In this document: in pieces, positions 16,211-25,463 of the stretch
Numbering within the stretch: the first letter of the stretch is position 1
Layout: each line of letters opens with the position of its first letter
Assembly: GCA_035551355.1 (NCBI GenBank)
Contig: DASZNF010000061.1
Location: 1-52,085, forward strand
Reading direction: 5' to 3'
DNA length: 52,085 nt
Source: DATATV01 sp035551355
GTDB lineage: Bacteria; Actinomycetota; Actinomycetes; Mycobacteriales; Pseudonocardiaceae
Translations under genes and position numbers: made by a program
Notes under the pieces: model-generated
Database searches by the model: none
What the model saw: only the letters and a program-made list of their open reading frames with translations
What the model was told of the DNA's origin: nothing

Positions 16211-17634
16211 CGTTCGAAGCTCACCTTCCGTCGCATCGGATCGGCCTCCACCAGGCGGACCCGGATGCGGTCGCCCTCCGGCAGTTCCTCGCCCGCGCAC
16301 CGGGCCACCACCGGCGGCTCGGCCACGAACACCTCACCCACATGGGTCTCCGCGCGCAGCACCACGGCCGGGAACACCGCACCCACCCGGTCGGCCAGCA
16401 TCCACGCCTCCACCTGGGCCAGGCACGCCCGCTCGACCCGGCTGGCCAGCGCGTCCGAGGCCGCCATCAGCGCAGGCAGCTCGACCAGCGCGGCCCGCGT
16501 CCACTCCGGCACCGGGGTGCCCGCGCACACGGAAAGGCACACCTCGGTACCGAACCGGTCCACCAATCGACGGATGGGCGCGGTGACGTGCGCGTAGGAG
16601 GCGCCGATCCCGGCGTGCCGGATGGTCGGCGGCAGCGGGCCGCTCGCGGTGTCGAACACGGTGTAGCCCGCGCCGCGCAACAGCCGGGTGGCGTCCACGT
16701 GGAAGGCCAGCGCCTCGGGGCGGCTCGGATCGAGCCCGGCTAAAAGCCCCGCCGCGGTCTGCTCGGCCGGCCAGTCGATGCTCAGCGCCCGGGCCCGGCG
16801 GCGCAGGCTGTCCATGGCCTCGGGTTCGGGCGCGGGCAGCGTGCGCAGCACCCCCACCCCGGCGTCCAGCATCAGCCGGGCCGCGCACATCCCGGTCAGC
16901 AGCGACAGCTCGGCGTTCCACGCTTCCACGTCGGCCCGCTGGCGCAACACCAGCTTCCAGTTGCCGTCCACGTCGCTGACCGCCTGCTGCTCGGGCAGCT
17001 GCAGCTCCACCGCGCCCCGGGACACCGCCAGTTCCCGGCGCAGCCGGCCCAGCTCGGGCAACAGCGCGCAGGAGGGGTGCGCGGTGCCGGTGGCGAACCC
17101 GGCGCGCACGGTGTCGTAGTCGAACTGGGCGATGGAGCGGACCATGGCCCGTTCGGCGTGCATGGTCACCGGTTCGCCGTCGGCGGCGCAGTCGATCGTC
17201 CACAACACTGCCGGACGGGTTTCGTCCGGCAGCAGGCTGGCCGCGTCCTGAGCGAGTAGCGGCGGGTGCAACGGCACCAGCTCATCCGGGAGGTAGAGGG
17301 TCTGGCCGCGCCGCCTCGCCTCGGCGTCCACGGCACCGCCAGGCCGCACGAAATGTCCCGCGTCGGCGATCGCGTAGTACAGCCGGTAACCCCGGCCGCG
17401 CCGCCGGATGAACATGGCCTGGTCGAGATCCTTCGCGCCGGGCGGGTCGATGGTCACCAACGGCAGCTCGGTGGCGTCCCGGCGGGGGCCGAAGCCCATG
17501 GACACCGCCTGTTCGGCCTCTTCCAGCGCGGCGGTGGGAAAGTCCGTCGGCAGGCCGAACTCGGCGCGGATGCCGGAGAAATCCAGGCCCCCGCGCTGGG
17601 CCGAGTCAGCCCACGGTCCGCGACCTGCCGCCAC
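16201..17634 (-). CDS. RNB-domain exoribonuclease (RNase II/R family)
   Basis: 477 residues, a compact RNase II-type enzyme for 3'-5' RNA degradation. The RNB catalytic segment is plain: LVTIDPPGAKDLDQAMF carries the magnesium-binding aspartates, followed by YYAIADAGHFV, RGQTLYLPDELVPLHPPLLA and the tyrosine/arginine region SYAHVTAPIRRLVDRFG. It is shorter than Escherichia coli RNase II/R because cold-shock domains are minimal. The stop overlaps the start of the BtuF-like gene, so the two are co-translated. GTG start at 17634. Confidence 0.88.
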   Translation of the reverse strand: MAAGRGPWADSAQRGGLDFSGIRAEFGLPTDFPTAALEEAEQAVSMGFGPRRDATELPLVTIDPPGAKDLDQAMFIRRRGRGYRLYYAIADAGHFVRPGGAVDAEARRRGQTLYLPDELVPLHPPLLAQDAASLLPDETRPAVLWTIDCAADGEPVTMHAERAMVRSIAQFDYDTVRAGFATGTAHPSCALLPELGRLRRELAVSRGAVELQLPEQQAVSDVDGNWKLVLRQRADVEAWNAELSLLTGMCAARLMLDAGVGVLRTLPAPEPEAMDSLRRRARALSIDWPAEQTAAGLLAGLDPSRPEALAFHVDATRLLRGAGYTVFDTASGPLPPTIRHAGIGASYAHVTAPIRRLVDRFGTEVCLSVCAGTPVPEWTRAALVELPALMAASDALASRVERACLAQVEAWMLADRVGAVFPAVVLRAETHVGEVFVAEPPVVARCAGEELPEGDRIRVRLVEADPMRRKVSFERCI

Positions 17635-17703
17635 ACCTCGACCCTAGTCGTCTACCGGGGGTTTCGTCAGGTCCGTTGAGTTGACCAGCAGGCGAACGGC
17701 AGG

Positions 17704-18132
17704 TCAGGAACGCTGGGCAGGACCGGCCGGACGGACCACCGGGTCCAGGCAGGACACCAGCACGGTCTTGCTCTCGGCGTTGTCCACCATCCGGCCGCTG
17801 CGCTCCCGGTAGACGACCTCGCCGTCCCCGTCGATCTCGACCATCACGCCAACCTCGGCCAGCTGTTCCTCGTCCAGGTCGACCAGCCGCTCGTAGCGGG
17901 AGGGCACCACCCGGTAGACCGGCCAGTTGAGGTGGCCGAACGCCCGGTGGAACTCGGCCAGCAGATAGGTGAAGTGCTGCTGCCAGGGCAGCGGCATGTT
18001 CTCCATCAGGCTGCGTGGCAACACCACGTATCCGGCGTCGGTGCCCGGTCTTGGATTGGCCAGGTACTCCCGCAGCGGAGCGCTGGACGCGGGCGGCCCC
18101 GCGGGGCGGGGAATGGGATTCGGGGGAAACAT
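17704..18132 (-). CDS. Conserved-looking hypothetical protein at the end of the T4SS-like operon
   Basis: 142 residues. I do not recognise the family. After a proline-rich N terminus comes YVVLPRSLMENMPLPWQQHF, with aromatic-rich helices (LLAEFHRAFGHLNWPVYRVV) and an acidic beta region (GVMVEIDGDGEVVYRERSGR). There is no signal peptide or membrane segment, so it is probably cytoplasmic. It starts 42 nt downstream of the wall-hydrolase gene on the same strand and is read as the last gene of the secretion-like operon. It could be an accessory or substrate-handling factor; that is speculation. Confidence 0.55.
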   Translation of the reverse strand: MFPPNPIPRPAGPPASSAPLREYLANPRPGTDAGYVVLPRSLMENMPLPWQQHFTYLLAEFHRAFGHLNWPVYRVVPSRYERLVDLDEEQLAEVGVMVEIDGDGEVVYRERSGRMVDNAESKTVLVSCLDPVVRPAGPAQRS

Positions 18133-18174
18133 TCTTTCGCCGCCTCCTGTTGGGTGCCAACAACTTCTCGTTGT

Positions 18175-19185
18175 TCAGACTCCCGGACGGACGGCCTGTT
18201 GGACAAGTTGGGGATCGTGCCAGTTCATGGTCGTCTGGTGCACCGGATGACCCTGGTACGGGGCCTCGACTATCTGGTTGTCGCCCAGATACATGAAAAC
18301 GTGGTGGATGGTGGCCGGGTCGGTGGGATCGGTGGCCAGGAACATCAGATCACCCGGTTGGGCGTCGGCCACCGGGAGCAATGCCCCCGCGTGATACTGG
18401 TCGGCCGACACGCGGGGCAGGGTGATCCCGGCCGCCTGGTAGGCCCGCAGCATCAGCCCGGAGCAGTCGAACGCGTCCGGTCCGGTGGCGCCCCACACGT
18501 AGGGCTTGCCGATCTGGGCCAGGGCGAACTGGATGGCGGAGGCGGCGGTCTTGCTGTTGGCCGCGACCAGGATGTTGCCCGAGCCCGCCCCGCACCCGGT
18601 CGGGTCGGTCACGGCGCCCACGTGCTGCACCAGATACGCGCCCAGCGACTCCCAGTTGTTGTAGGCCAACGGAAAGGCCGAGCGCTCCACCTCCTGAGCG
18701 GTGGTGCCGGGACGCTGGTTCTGCCAGTTCGGCTCGCCGATCAGCACGTCGAAGAACTTGTTGATCTCGTAGGCCGGGTCCTGCAACTGCTGGGGCGTGC
18801 CCCAGCCCTGGGAGGCCCGCATCTGGAAGATGCCCACCGAGTCCCGGTCGCCGTAGCTGATGTTGCGCAGCCCGGACTCCTGCATGCCGGCCTGGATGGC
18901 GACCTGCCAGGCCAGCGCGGGCAGGTTGCGCTGCTTGCCGATGGCGATGATCTGCGACACGGTGGCCTGCTGGTCCGGGGTCAGCCCCTTGGCCTCCGAG
19001 GTTCCGTCGGCCACCGAAGTGCCCTGGAAGGGCCCGATGGAGGCATTGCAGCTGGAGTTGGCGTACTGCGCGCCCGCGGCCTGCTCCTCGCCGCCGATGA
19101 TCACGTTGCCCACCGTGCCCGCGGCCGCGATCACGCCGACGATGATCACGACCAGTACCGAAAGCGCGATCAGCCACGTTTTCAT
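18175..19185 (-). CDS. Bifunctional peptidoglycan hydrolase, VirB1-like (SLT + NlpC/P60)
   Basis: 336 residues. A single N-terminal membrane helix (about 4-27) anchors it with the bulk outside. The first domain looks like a lytic transglycosylase: GMQESGLRNISYGDRDSVGIFQM, with the catalytic Glu in QESGL and the GIFQM follow-up. The C-terminal NlpC/P60 domain carries Cys in DAFDCSGLMLRAY and His in IHHVFMYLGDN. Together they could cut both glycan and peptide bonds to let a machine cross the wall, as VirB1-type proteins do in Gram-positive conjugation systems. It starts 4 nt after the VirB8-like gene stop and lies in the same operon. Confidence 0.85.
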   Translation of the reverse strand: MKTWLIALSVLVVIIVGVIAAAGTVGNVIIGGEEQAAGAQYANSSCNASIGPFQGTSVADGTSEAKGLTPDQQATVSQIIAIGKQRNLPALAWQVAIQAGMQESGLRNISYGDRDSVGIFQMRASQGWGTPQQLQDPAYEINKFFDVLIGEPNWQNQRPGTTAQEVERSAFPLAYNNWESLGAYLVQHVGAVTDPTGCGAGSGNILVAANSKTAASAIQFALAQIGKPYVWGATGPDAFDCSGLMLRAYQAAGITLPRVSADQYHAGALLPVADAQPGDLMFLATDPTDPATIHHVFMYLGDNQIVEAPYQGHPVHQTTMNWHDPQLVQQAVRPGV

Positions 19186-19189
19186 CGGC

Positions 19190-19804
19190 TCAGCCGCCCA
19201 CCGGGTTGTAGGCGTTGACCTGCCAGTTCGAGCCGGTGTTGACCGCGGTGATGTCCAGGATGCCGCCGTTGGTGGCGATCGTGGCCTCCACCGAGTCGGT
19301 GTAGGAGTGCACCACCACCGGCAGCCCGGTGACCGCGGTGGCCGGGATGTTGGCCACGTCGACCGAGCTCATCTCGTCCTGCAGGAACTCCGGCGTGGTG
19401 AACGGTTGCAACTGGGCCAGCCACTGCTGGTTGGTCATGCCCACCGGGTGGTCGACCCAGGCCTGCGCCCACGCCTTGATCACGGCCAGCGCGCTGGGAT
19501 CGGGCGCCGCGGTCTGCGGGGTCGGCGGGGCGGATAACCGGGTCTGGGGCACGGTGGTGCCGCTCGGCGACTGCGTGGAGGTGCCCACGTCCACGCCGGA
19601 ACCCGGGGTGGAACTGGCCGAGGACCCGAACGCCGGATTGTTGTTGGCCGGCTTGTGCGCGCCGTGGTTGACCAGCACGGCCACGGCGATGACGACCACG
19701 ATCAACCCGACGATCGTGACGACCAGGTGCCGGGGAGAACGCAATGGCCAACCCCACAACCGGCGATACACCGCGACTCGGCCGCGGTTGGTCCGGATCG
19801 GCAC
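19190..19804 (-). CDS. VirB8/TcpC-like membrane-anchored protein
   Basis: 204 residues: a basic cytoplasmic N terminus, one membrane helix (LVVTIVGLIVVVIAVAVLVN, about 27-46), a low-complexity Ser/Thr/Pro linker, and an extracellular domain of about 100 residues (IKAWAQAWVDHPVGMTNQQW to the C terminus). This layout, and its place between a VirB6-like and a VirB1-like gene, match the VirB8/TcpC scaffold proteins of Gram-positive type IV secretion systems, which have NTF2-like domains. Assignment rests on topology and context more than sequence motifs. Confidence 0.65.
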   Translation of the reverse strand: MPIRTNRGRVAVYRRLWGWPLRSPRHLVVTIVGLIVVVIAVAVLVNHGAHKPANNNPAFGSSASSTPGSGVDVGTSTQSPSGTTVPQTRLSAPPTPQTAAPDPSALAVIKAWAQAWVDHPVGMTNQQWLAQLQPFTTPEFLQDEMSSVDVANIPATAVTGLPVVVHSYTDSVEATIATNGGILDITAVNTGSNWQVNAYNPVGG

Positions 19805-19848
19805 TGCGCGCTCCTAGTTCTGGTCGATCATCACTGCTGGTGGTGCTA

Positions 19849-21834
19849 CTACCGGCGGGTGCGTGGGCGCGACTCCCAGCCCCCGTCGGCGACCTCGAGT
19901 CCCTTCGATGGCCGGTACAGCACGAACACCGGCCGGCCGGACACCATCTCGGTCTCCGCCCGGCGCGGCACGGGCCTTCGGCGCACCTGCCCGGTCACCC
20001 GGGAGGGCACCACGAACGCGTCCTCGCCGGTGCGGTCCCAGCCCGCGTCCACCACCGGCGGGGTGTCCACCAGCCGGCTGCGGCCGCCCGATTCGGGCAC
20101 CGCACCCGTCGGTCCGACGTAACCGCGTGGTCCCCAGCCGCCGACCGGCAGGCCGGCCGGACTGTGCGGCAGTTCCCGGCGCCGCCGGTCCATCCGCTGC
20201 GCGCTGGCGCTGATCACCGTGTCGGCGAACCGGGCTTCCGGCCGGATCCGGCGTTCCCGTTCGCCGGTCACGCTCGGTTCGGCGTCCTCGCCCTCGCCGC
20301 CCCGCACCTGGTCCCAGAACTCGTCCTGCGGGGTGGGCTGCGAAGCTTTTCGCCTGCGTATCCGGGAAAACACGCTGGGCGCCCCGGGCACGCCGGAGCC
20401 GGCCGCGTTCACCGACAGTTCCACCATCTGCCACATCCGGCGCATCGGCTTGCCCACCATGAAGAACACCACGGTGATCAGCGAGGCCAGCACCAGTTGG
20501 GCCAGCAGGGAAAGCTGACTGCCCGCACCGAAGATCAGATTCAGCAACAGCGCGTGCATCCCGGCCATTCCGGCCAGCAGCAACACGTTGAACAGCACGG
20601 CACCCGCGGCCCGGCCGATGCGCGGCAACAGATCCGGCACCACCATCGCGGCCAGACCGACCAACGGCGCGGCCAGCATCAGCAGCCGCAGCAACACCTG
20701 CGCGAGCAACACCGCGGCCTTGGCGAACAACTGGAACAGCGAATACGCGATGCCTTCCAGGAACGCCAGGAAGCCGTCGCCGGTGCGGCTGCCCTCGGTG
20801 CCCTCGAAGAATCCGGCCGCCGAGCCGAGTTTGCCGGGCAGCGACTTGAAGTCGTTCTGTTTCGCGGTGACCTTGTTCTGGTCGTCGGCCGACCCCGCGT
20901 CCAGCTTGGTCCAGGCCTGATCGTTGAGCAGTTCCGGACCGTACTGGGCGGCCTGCGGCGCGGCCGGATCGCCGAACTCGCCGCGCAACCAGTTGTTGTA
21001 GATCACGTTGTCGTACAGGGCATCCGGCAGCGCGTTGCGTTGCGCGTCAACCTGATCGGAGGGCAGGAACCCCGCCTGTATCTCCGAGGTTTTCTGCAAC
21101 AGCAAGGAATCCACCTCGCTGTACACCGGACCGAGGGCCAGAACCGAGGCGGCCAGCCACATTCCGGCCAGCGCCCACATGCTGCGTTTGGAGATCGAGG
21201 CCAGATCCCCGGTCCACACATAGCGGAACAGCAGGATGGCCAGGATGATCGCCACCGGCGCGAACCAGCGCACGTAGATGTTGGTGTAGAAGGTCTGCGC
21301 GGCCTTCTCCACCGCGTTGTCCAGCGGCTTGAGCATGCTGTCGTTGGACAACATGGCGTAGTGCAGGCTGTTGGTCGCGCCGATGATGTTCTTGCCGACG
21401 TCGAACATCTCGTTGCCGGCCCAGGTGTCGATCACCGCGTTCGGGTCGGTGATGGTCGAGGACAGCACGCAGTTGTCCTGGTACACGTGCCAGGTGGTGC
21501 CGGCGTAGGAGTACTTGCCGTAATTGGCGTTCGGGTCGCCGCGGTCGATCGCCGGCGGGTCGATGGCGCCCACCATGCCCGCGCCGGGCCGCTCGGGCAC
21601 CGGCGCCTGGCCGCACTCGTCGGCACTGGCCGTCGGCACGCCGATGACCACCTGGAAGGCCAGCATCAAGCCGACGAACGTCACCACGGACCATTTACGG
21701 CCCCGGCGACCACTGGTCACCGGGGCCGGATTGGCCGATCGAGACCGACTATGCGCACGCCAGCGCTGCCACCCCACCCGGATGGCCAGATTGGCCAGCA
21801 GGCCGATGACGACGAGGACGACGGCGCCGGTCAT
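19849..21834 (-). CDS. VirB6/TrbL-like polytopic membrane protein
   Basis: 661 residues. An N-terminal hydrophobic segment, a second one ending in a signal-like site (VIGVPTASADECG), then an external region with cysteines. The core holds several membrane helices (about 195-215, 225-245, and a cluster about 370-475 including LLMLAAPLVGLAAMVVPDLL). The tail after KPMRRMWQM is long, charged and probably cytoplasmic. This fits VirB6/TrbL-type channel components. Its start overlaps the VirB4-like stop by 4 nt (coupled translation). It lacks obvious enzymatic motifs. Confidence 0.7.
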   Translation of the reverse strand: MTGAVVLVVIGLLANLAIRVGWQRWRAHSRSRSANPAPVTSGRRGRKWSVVTFVGLMLAFQVVIGVPTASADECGQAPVPERPGAGMVGAIDPPAIDRGDPNANYGKYSYAGTTWHVYQDNCVLSSTITDPNAVIDTWAGNEMFDVGKNIIGATNSLHYAMLSNDSMLKPLDNAVEKAAQTFYTNIYVRWFAPVAIILAILLFRYVWTGDLASISKRSMWALAGMWLAASVLALGPVYSEVDSLLLQKTSEIQAGFLPSDQVDAQRNALPDALYDNVIYNNWLRGEFGDPAAPQAAQYGPELLNDQAWTKLDAGSADDQNKVTAKQNDFKSLPGKLGSAAGFFEGTEGSRTGDGFLAFLEGIAYSLFQLFAKAAVLLAQVLLRLLMLAAPLVGLAAMVVPDLLPRIGRAAGAVLFNVLLLAGMAGMHALLLNLIFGAGSQLSLLAQLVLASLITVVFFMVGKPMRRMWQMVELSVNAAGSGVPGAPSVFSRIRRRKASQPTPQDEFWDQVRGGEGEDAEPSVTGERERRIRPEARFADTVISASAQRMDRRRRELPHSPAGLPVGGWGPRGYVGPTGAVPESGGRSRLVDTPPVVDAGWDRTGEDAFVVPSRVTGQVRRRPVPRRAETEMVSGRPVFVLYRPSKGLEVADGGWESRPRTRR

Positions 21835-24788
21835 GTCGAGCCGTCCCGCCCGGATCGCAGCCGGTCGGTACCACCGCTCTCGTCCTGGGCGCCCTCCGCA
21901 CCGGAGCCCGGTGTGGTGACCAGTTCGTCGTCCAGTTGCAGGCCCAGCTCGGCCTCGAACTGAGCGCTGTACTCCTCGTCGTGCTCGCGGGCGGAGAGGT
22001 GCTCGGCCGCCGCTGGACCGGCCTGGTGCTCCTCGGCCAGGTCCGGCGGCTCGGGCACCTGGCTGCCCGAGCCCAGCGCGGGCCGGTTGGCGTTGTTGCG
22101 CATGGCATCCGGCGTGGTGTCCAGCGCGGCGCGCAGGTGCTCCAGGTGCGGACCGGAGAAGTCGATCCGGATCCGCTCCACGCCGCCGGCGCCGTCACCG
22201 AAGATGAACTGGCGGGGCGCGCGGTCCCGCTCGGTCATGCCGCGATCGCCGCCGGGCCGCCGCCCCAGGCTGGCCACCACCTGCTCGTACCCGGCGCCCA
22301 CCGGCACCTTGAGCAGCCGCAACGCGTCGGCCTGGGCCGCGTCGTCGTCCAGCCGGCCGACGAACACCGAGTCCAGCAGCGTCACGAAACCCTGGATCTT
22401 GAGGAAGTCGGCCGGGATCTGGCTGGACAGCAGCACCCGGACGTTCCACTTGCGCGAGTCACGGGCGAACCGGTTCATCAACACCCGGCCGGTCGGGACT
22501 TCGGACAGGAAGAACGCCTCGTCGATCCACACGCCCTTGCGGGAGTCCTTGGGCCGCTCGTAGATGGACCGCTGGGTCAGCCAGGCGGCCAGGTTGAGCA
22601 GCTCGACGCCCAGCGACTCGGCGTCGGTCCAGTGCTCCCGGCTGACGCCGTCCTTGGGCAGGGTCAGCCCGGCCATGGTGAGCACGGTCATCCGGTCGTC
22701 CCGGGTCTCGGCGTAGGGGTCCTCGCCGTGCTCGGGGATGAGCAGGCTCATCCGCTCGCGCATCTCGTCCAGGAAGTCGGCCACCACCACCGCGTGCTCG
22801 TGATGCTCGCTGGCGTCCCGGCGCAGCGCCTCGAACACCTGGCCCGGGTCGGCGTCGATCCGGCCGCCCACGGTGCGCACCGCGCGGAGCAGCACGATCC
22901 GGGTCTGCGGCAGCCGGGCCACCTCGTAGGGCAGCAGGCCGGTGAGCACGTCCAGCACCAGCCGCCGCCGGGTGGCCGCGGTCAGCGCCTTCTCCCGCCG
23001 CCAGGCCCGTTCCGGGTCGTCCTCGTCCAGGAAGTGCTCCAGCTGCGGCTCGGCCACCACCCGGTAGGGGTTCAGGATGCCCGGTTCGGCGTTGAGCAGG
23101 TTGATCGGCCGCGCGTAGGGCCGCAACTCGGGCAGCTCGCACAGCTTGGCCAACGGCCCGGACGGGTCCAGCAGCGTCCAGTAGGCACCGGCGCGCAGCG
23201 TCTTGTAGACCAGCCCGCCGCCCAGGAACGACTTGCCCCCGCCCAAACCGGCGACCATCGCGGTCAGGCCGGAGGCGTCCCGGATCTCCTGGGCCATCCA
23301 CGGGTCCCAGGCCACCGGGCGGCGGGTCGCGGTGCAGGTCTCGCCCAGCAGCACCCCGCGCCGGTCGCCCACCTCGGCGGTCGCGGTGGGCACCGAGGAA
23401 GCCGCCCACAGCACGGAACCGCGGCGCAGGTAGGCCGAGGAGGCCAGCGGCTCGCCGGGGATGAACTCCCGGGCCATGGCGTACTGCGCCTCCGGGTGCT
23501 CGATGGCCACCTTCGGCTTGTACAGCTCCAGCAGCTGCTGGGCCAGCCGCAGCGACTCCCGCTCGGTCGACCCGGACACCGCCAGCCGCCACCAGGACCG
23601 CACCCGGGTGGCCAGCGCGGTGAAGCCGGAGGTCATCTCGTCGTCGATCTCCAGCACCCGGGAAGCCTGCCGGGACAACGACTGCGGCGGTTCCAGCTCG
23701 TGCTCGTCGGTGTAGTGGCGCACCTGGGAGCGGACCTTGTTCATCTGCCGGGACAGCTCGCCGGAGACCTCCTCCGGGCGGCGCACGTAGATCCGCGCCG
23801 ACCACTCCACCGAGGCCGGCAGCCGGTCGGAGTGCTGCACCCAGGGGTCGTCCACCTCGGGGATCTGCAGGCCGTGCATCTGGCCGACGGTCAGCACCGT
23901 GACGAACCGCTTCAACCCGGCGTTGGAGCCGGTGCGGCCGCGCACGGTGACCGTGGGCGAGTAGGGCTCGGTGTGGAAGTCGGCGGCGTCGGTGAAGCTG
24001 GCCAGGTCCTCGGGTTCCCACTGGGCCGATGGCGTCGCGGGCATGTTGCGCGGCGCGGGCAGGCCCAGCGAGCAGGACCGGTGCATCAGCCAGGACATCT
24101 CCTCGGCCGACACCGGACGCCCCTCCAGGCCGGAACCGCCGATGACCTGGTCCAGGTGCTCCACCTCGGCGTCCAGCGCGACCAGTTCGGCGTCCACCGC
24201 GTCCGGGAACACCCGTCGCAGCAGCGGCGCGGCCCGCTCCACCGCGCGGTCCACCATGCCGCGGGTCTGCACCTGCACGCCCAGGTAGACCTCTTTCTCG
24301 GCCATGGACCGGCCGAGCAGTTGCTGCTGTTCGCCGACCATGTAGTCGTCGAAGCTCAGTGCGCTGCGGGTGTCGGGCAGCCGGTTGATGGCGTTGTAGA
24401 CGTGCGCCTCGGCCCACATCCGGATCGGAAAGGGCCGGGTGGTCACCCGCAGGTGGATCCAGCGGCCCTGCAGTTCGGCGTACTGCCCGGCGATGGCCGC
24501 GACCAGGTCCTGGCGCTGCGAGTCCGACCGGAACGACCAGCGCTGCGGGGCCAGGCGGTACCAGGCGTAGACGTCCTGGCCGGTGCGCAGCAGGTGGCCG
24601 TCGATGCTGCGGGCCGAGATGGACGGGGTGTAGCTGGGAATGGCCTGCTCGCCGGGCAGCCTGCGGCCGCGCTGGCTGTAGTTGCCACGGTCGGCCCCGG
24701 ACCCGGGGTGCGGCGTGTTGTGCTGCGCCGACGGCGCGACCGTGGTGTTCCTCCGGCGGTCATTTCCTGCTGCCCGGCGTCCGAACAC
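21831..24788 (-). CDS. VirB4/TraC-family secretion ATPase
   Basis: 985 residues. A large N-terminal region (about 1-480) resembles the membrane-interacting part of VirB4/TraC proteins. The ATPase half has Walker A MVAGLGGGKSFLGG (about 513-520), Walker B VWIDEAFFL (about 752-758), and the following sensor-like LLSSQIPADFL. It would power assembly of, or transport through, a type IV secretion-type channel at the inner face of the membrane. It overlaps the upstream VirB3-like gene by 29 nt and the VirB6-like gene by 4 nt. No VirD4 coupling ATPase is seen in the window. Confidence 0.85.
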   Translation of the reverse strand: MFGRRAAGNDRRRNTTVAPSAQHNTPHPGSGADRGNYSQRGRRLPGEQAIPSYTPSISARSIDGHLLRTGQDVYAWYRLAPQRWSFRSDSQRQDLVAAIAGQYAELQGRWIHLRVTTRPFPIRMWAEAHVYNAINRLPDTRSALSFDDYMVGEQQQLLGRSMAEKEVYLGVQVQTRGMVDRAVERAAPLLRRVFPDAVDAELVALDAEVEHLDQVIGGSGLEGRPVSAEEMSWLMHRSCSLGLPAPRNMPATPSAQWEPEDLASFTDAADFHTEPYSPTVTVRGRTGSNAGLKRFVTVLTVGQMHGLQIPEVDDPWVQHSDRLPASVEWSARIYVRRPEEVSGELSRQMNKVRSQVRHYTDEHELEPPQSLSRQASRVLEIDDEMTSGFTALATRVRSWWRLAVSGSTERESLRLAQQLLELYKPKVAIEHPEAQYAMAREFIPGEPLASSAYLRRGSVLWAASSVPTATAEVGDRRGVLLGETCTATRRPVAWDPWMAQEIRDASGLTAMVAGLGGGKSFLGGGLVYKTLRAGAYWTLLDPSGPLAKLCELPELRPYARPINLLNAEPGILNPYRVVAEPQLEHFLDEDDPERAWRREKALTAATRRRLVLDVLTGLLPYEVARLPQTRIVLLRAVRTVGGRIDADPGQVFEALRRDASEHHEHAVVVADFLDEMRERMSLLIPEHGEDPYAETRDDRMTVLTMAGLTLPKDGVSREHWTDAESLGVELLNLAAWLTQRSIYERPKDSRKGVWIDEAFFLSEVPTGRVLMNRFARDSRKWNVRVLLSSQIPADFLKIQGFVTLLDSVFVGRLDDDAAQADALRLLKVPVGAGYEQVVASLGRRPGGDRGMTERDRAPRQFIFGDGAGGVERIRIDFSGPHLEHLRAALDTTPDAMRNNANRPALGSGSQVPEPPDLAEEHQAGPAAAEHLSAREHDEEYSAQFEAELGLQLDDELVTTPGSGAEGAQDESGGTDRLRSGRDGST

Positions 24789-25446
24789 CGCCTACCTCCT
24801 TGCTGCGACGTCGAGCGGCGCGCTGGCCCGTCTTCGGCGGAACGGCCCGGTTCTCCCCGGACTGGCCCGCGTAGTTCTGGGCATATGGGACGTTCTGCCC
24901 GTAATACTGGGCAGGCTGCCCACGATGCTGTGCGGCCTGGCGCTGCTGCCCGGCCTGCCGGTTGGGCTGTCCCTGGCGTCGTGCTGGTTGCCCCTTCCGT
25001 GGTTGCCGGGCCGGTTTCCTTGGGGCCGGGGCGTTGCGGACCGGTGCGGTCTTGACCCGCTTGACACCCTTGGGTCGCGGCCGGGGCCGCTCGTCGTGAA
25101 TGCGGATCTTGGCCGCGCTGGTCGCGCCACCCTGACCGGAAGGACGTTCGCGCGGGCTCTGCAGTTCACGGCTCCACATGGTCATCACCGCGGTCAGCGG
25201 CCGCTCGTGGCTGATCTTGGAGCCGATGAACCGGGTCAGCACGATGGTGATGACCAGCGCCCAGGCCACGGTGAAGAACCCGAAGCCGAAGCCGATCTGC
25301 CGTTCGACGGTGAGCGTGAGCAGGAAGACCAGGATGCCGACGCCCCAGGCGACGTACCGGGCCCGCCACGGAAACGTCGCCTTGGGCGGACCCAGCCACA
25401 CCGCGTCCACCCGGTAAACCTCGTCGTCAGTGCGTACCCGCACCAC
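24760..25446 (-). CDS. VirB3/PrgI-like membrane protein with basic tail
   Basis: 228 residues. Two adjacent membrane helices (about 31-48 and 52-70: YVAWGVGILVFLLTLTV and FGFGFFTVAWALVITIVL) lie near the N terminus. A long basic tail rich in Arg, Pro and Gln (QPARRQGQPNRQAGQQRQAA) follows. Two helices directly before a VirB4 gene are the hallmark of VirB3/PrgI proteins, which dock to VirB4. The basic tail is unusual and might bind nucleic acid or wall polymers; that is inference. Confidence 0.65.
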   Translation of the reverse strand: MVRVRTDDEVYRVDAVWLGPPKATFPWRARYVAWGVGILVFLLTLTVERQIGFGFGFFTVAWALVITIVLTRFIGSKISHERPLTAVMTMWSRELQSPRERPSGQGGATSAAKIRIHDERPRPRPKGVKRVKTAPVRNAPAPRKPARQPRKGQPARRQGQPNRQAGQQRQAAQHRGQPAQYYGQNVPYAQNYAGQSGENRAVPPKTGQRAARRRSKEVGGVRTPGSRK

Positions 25447-25463
25447 AGATCACCCGGCCGGTC

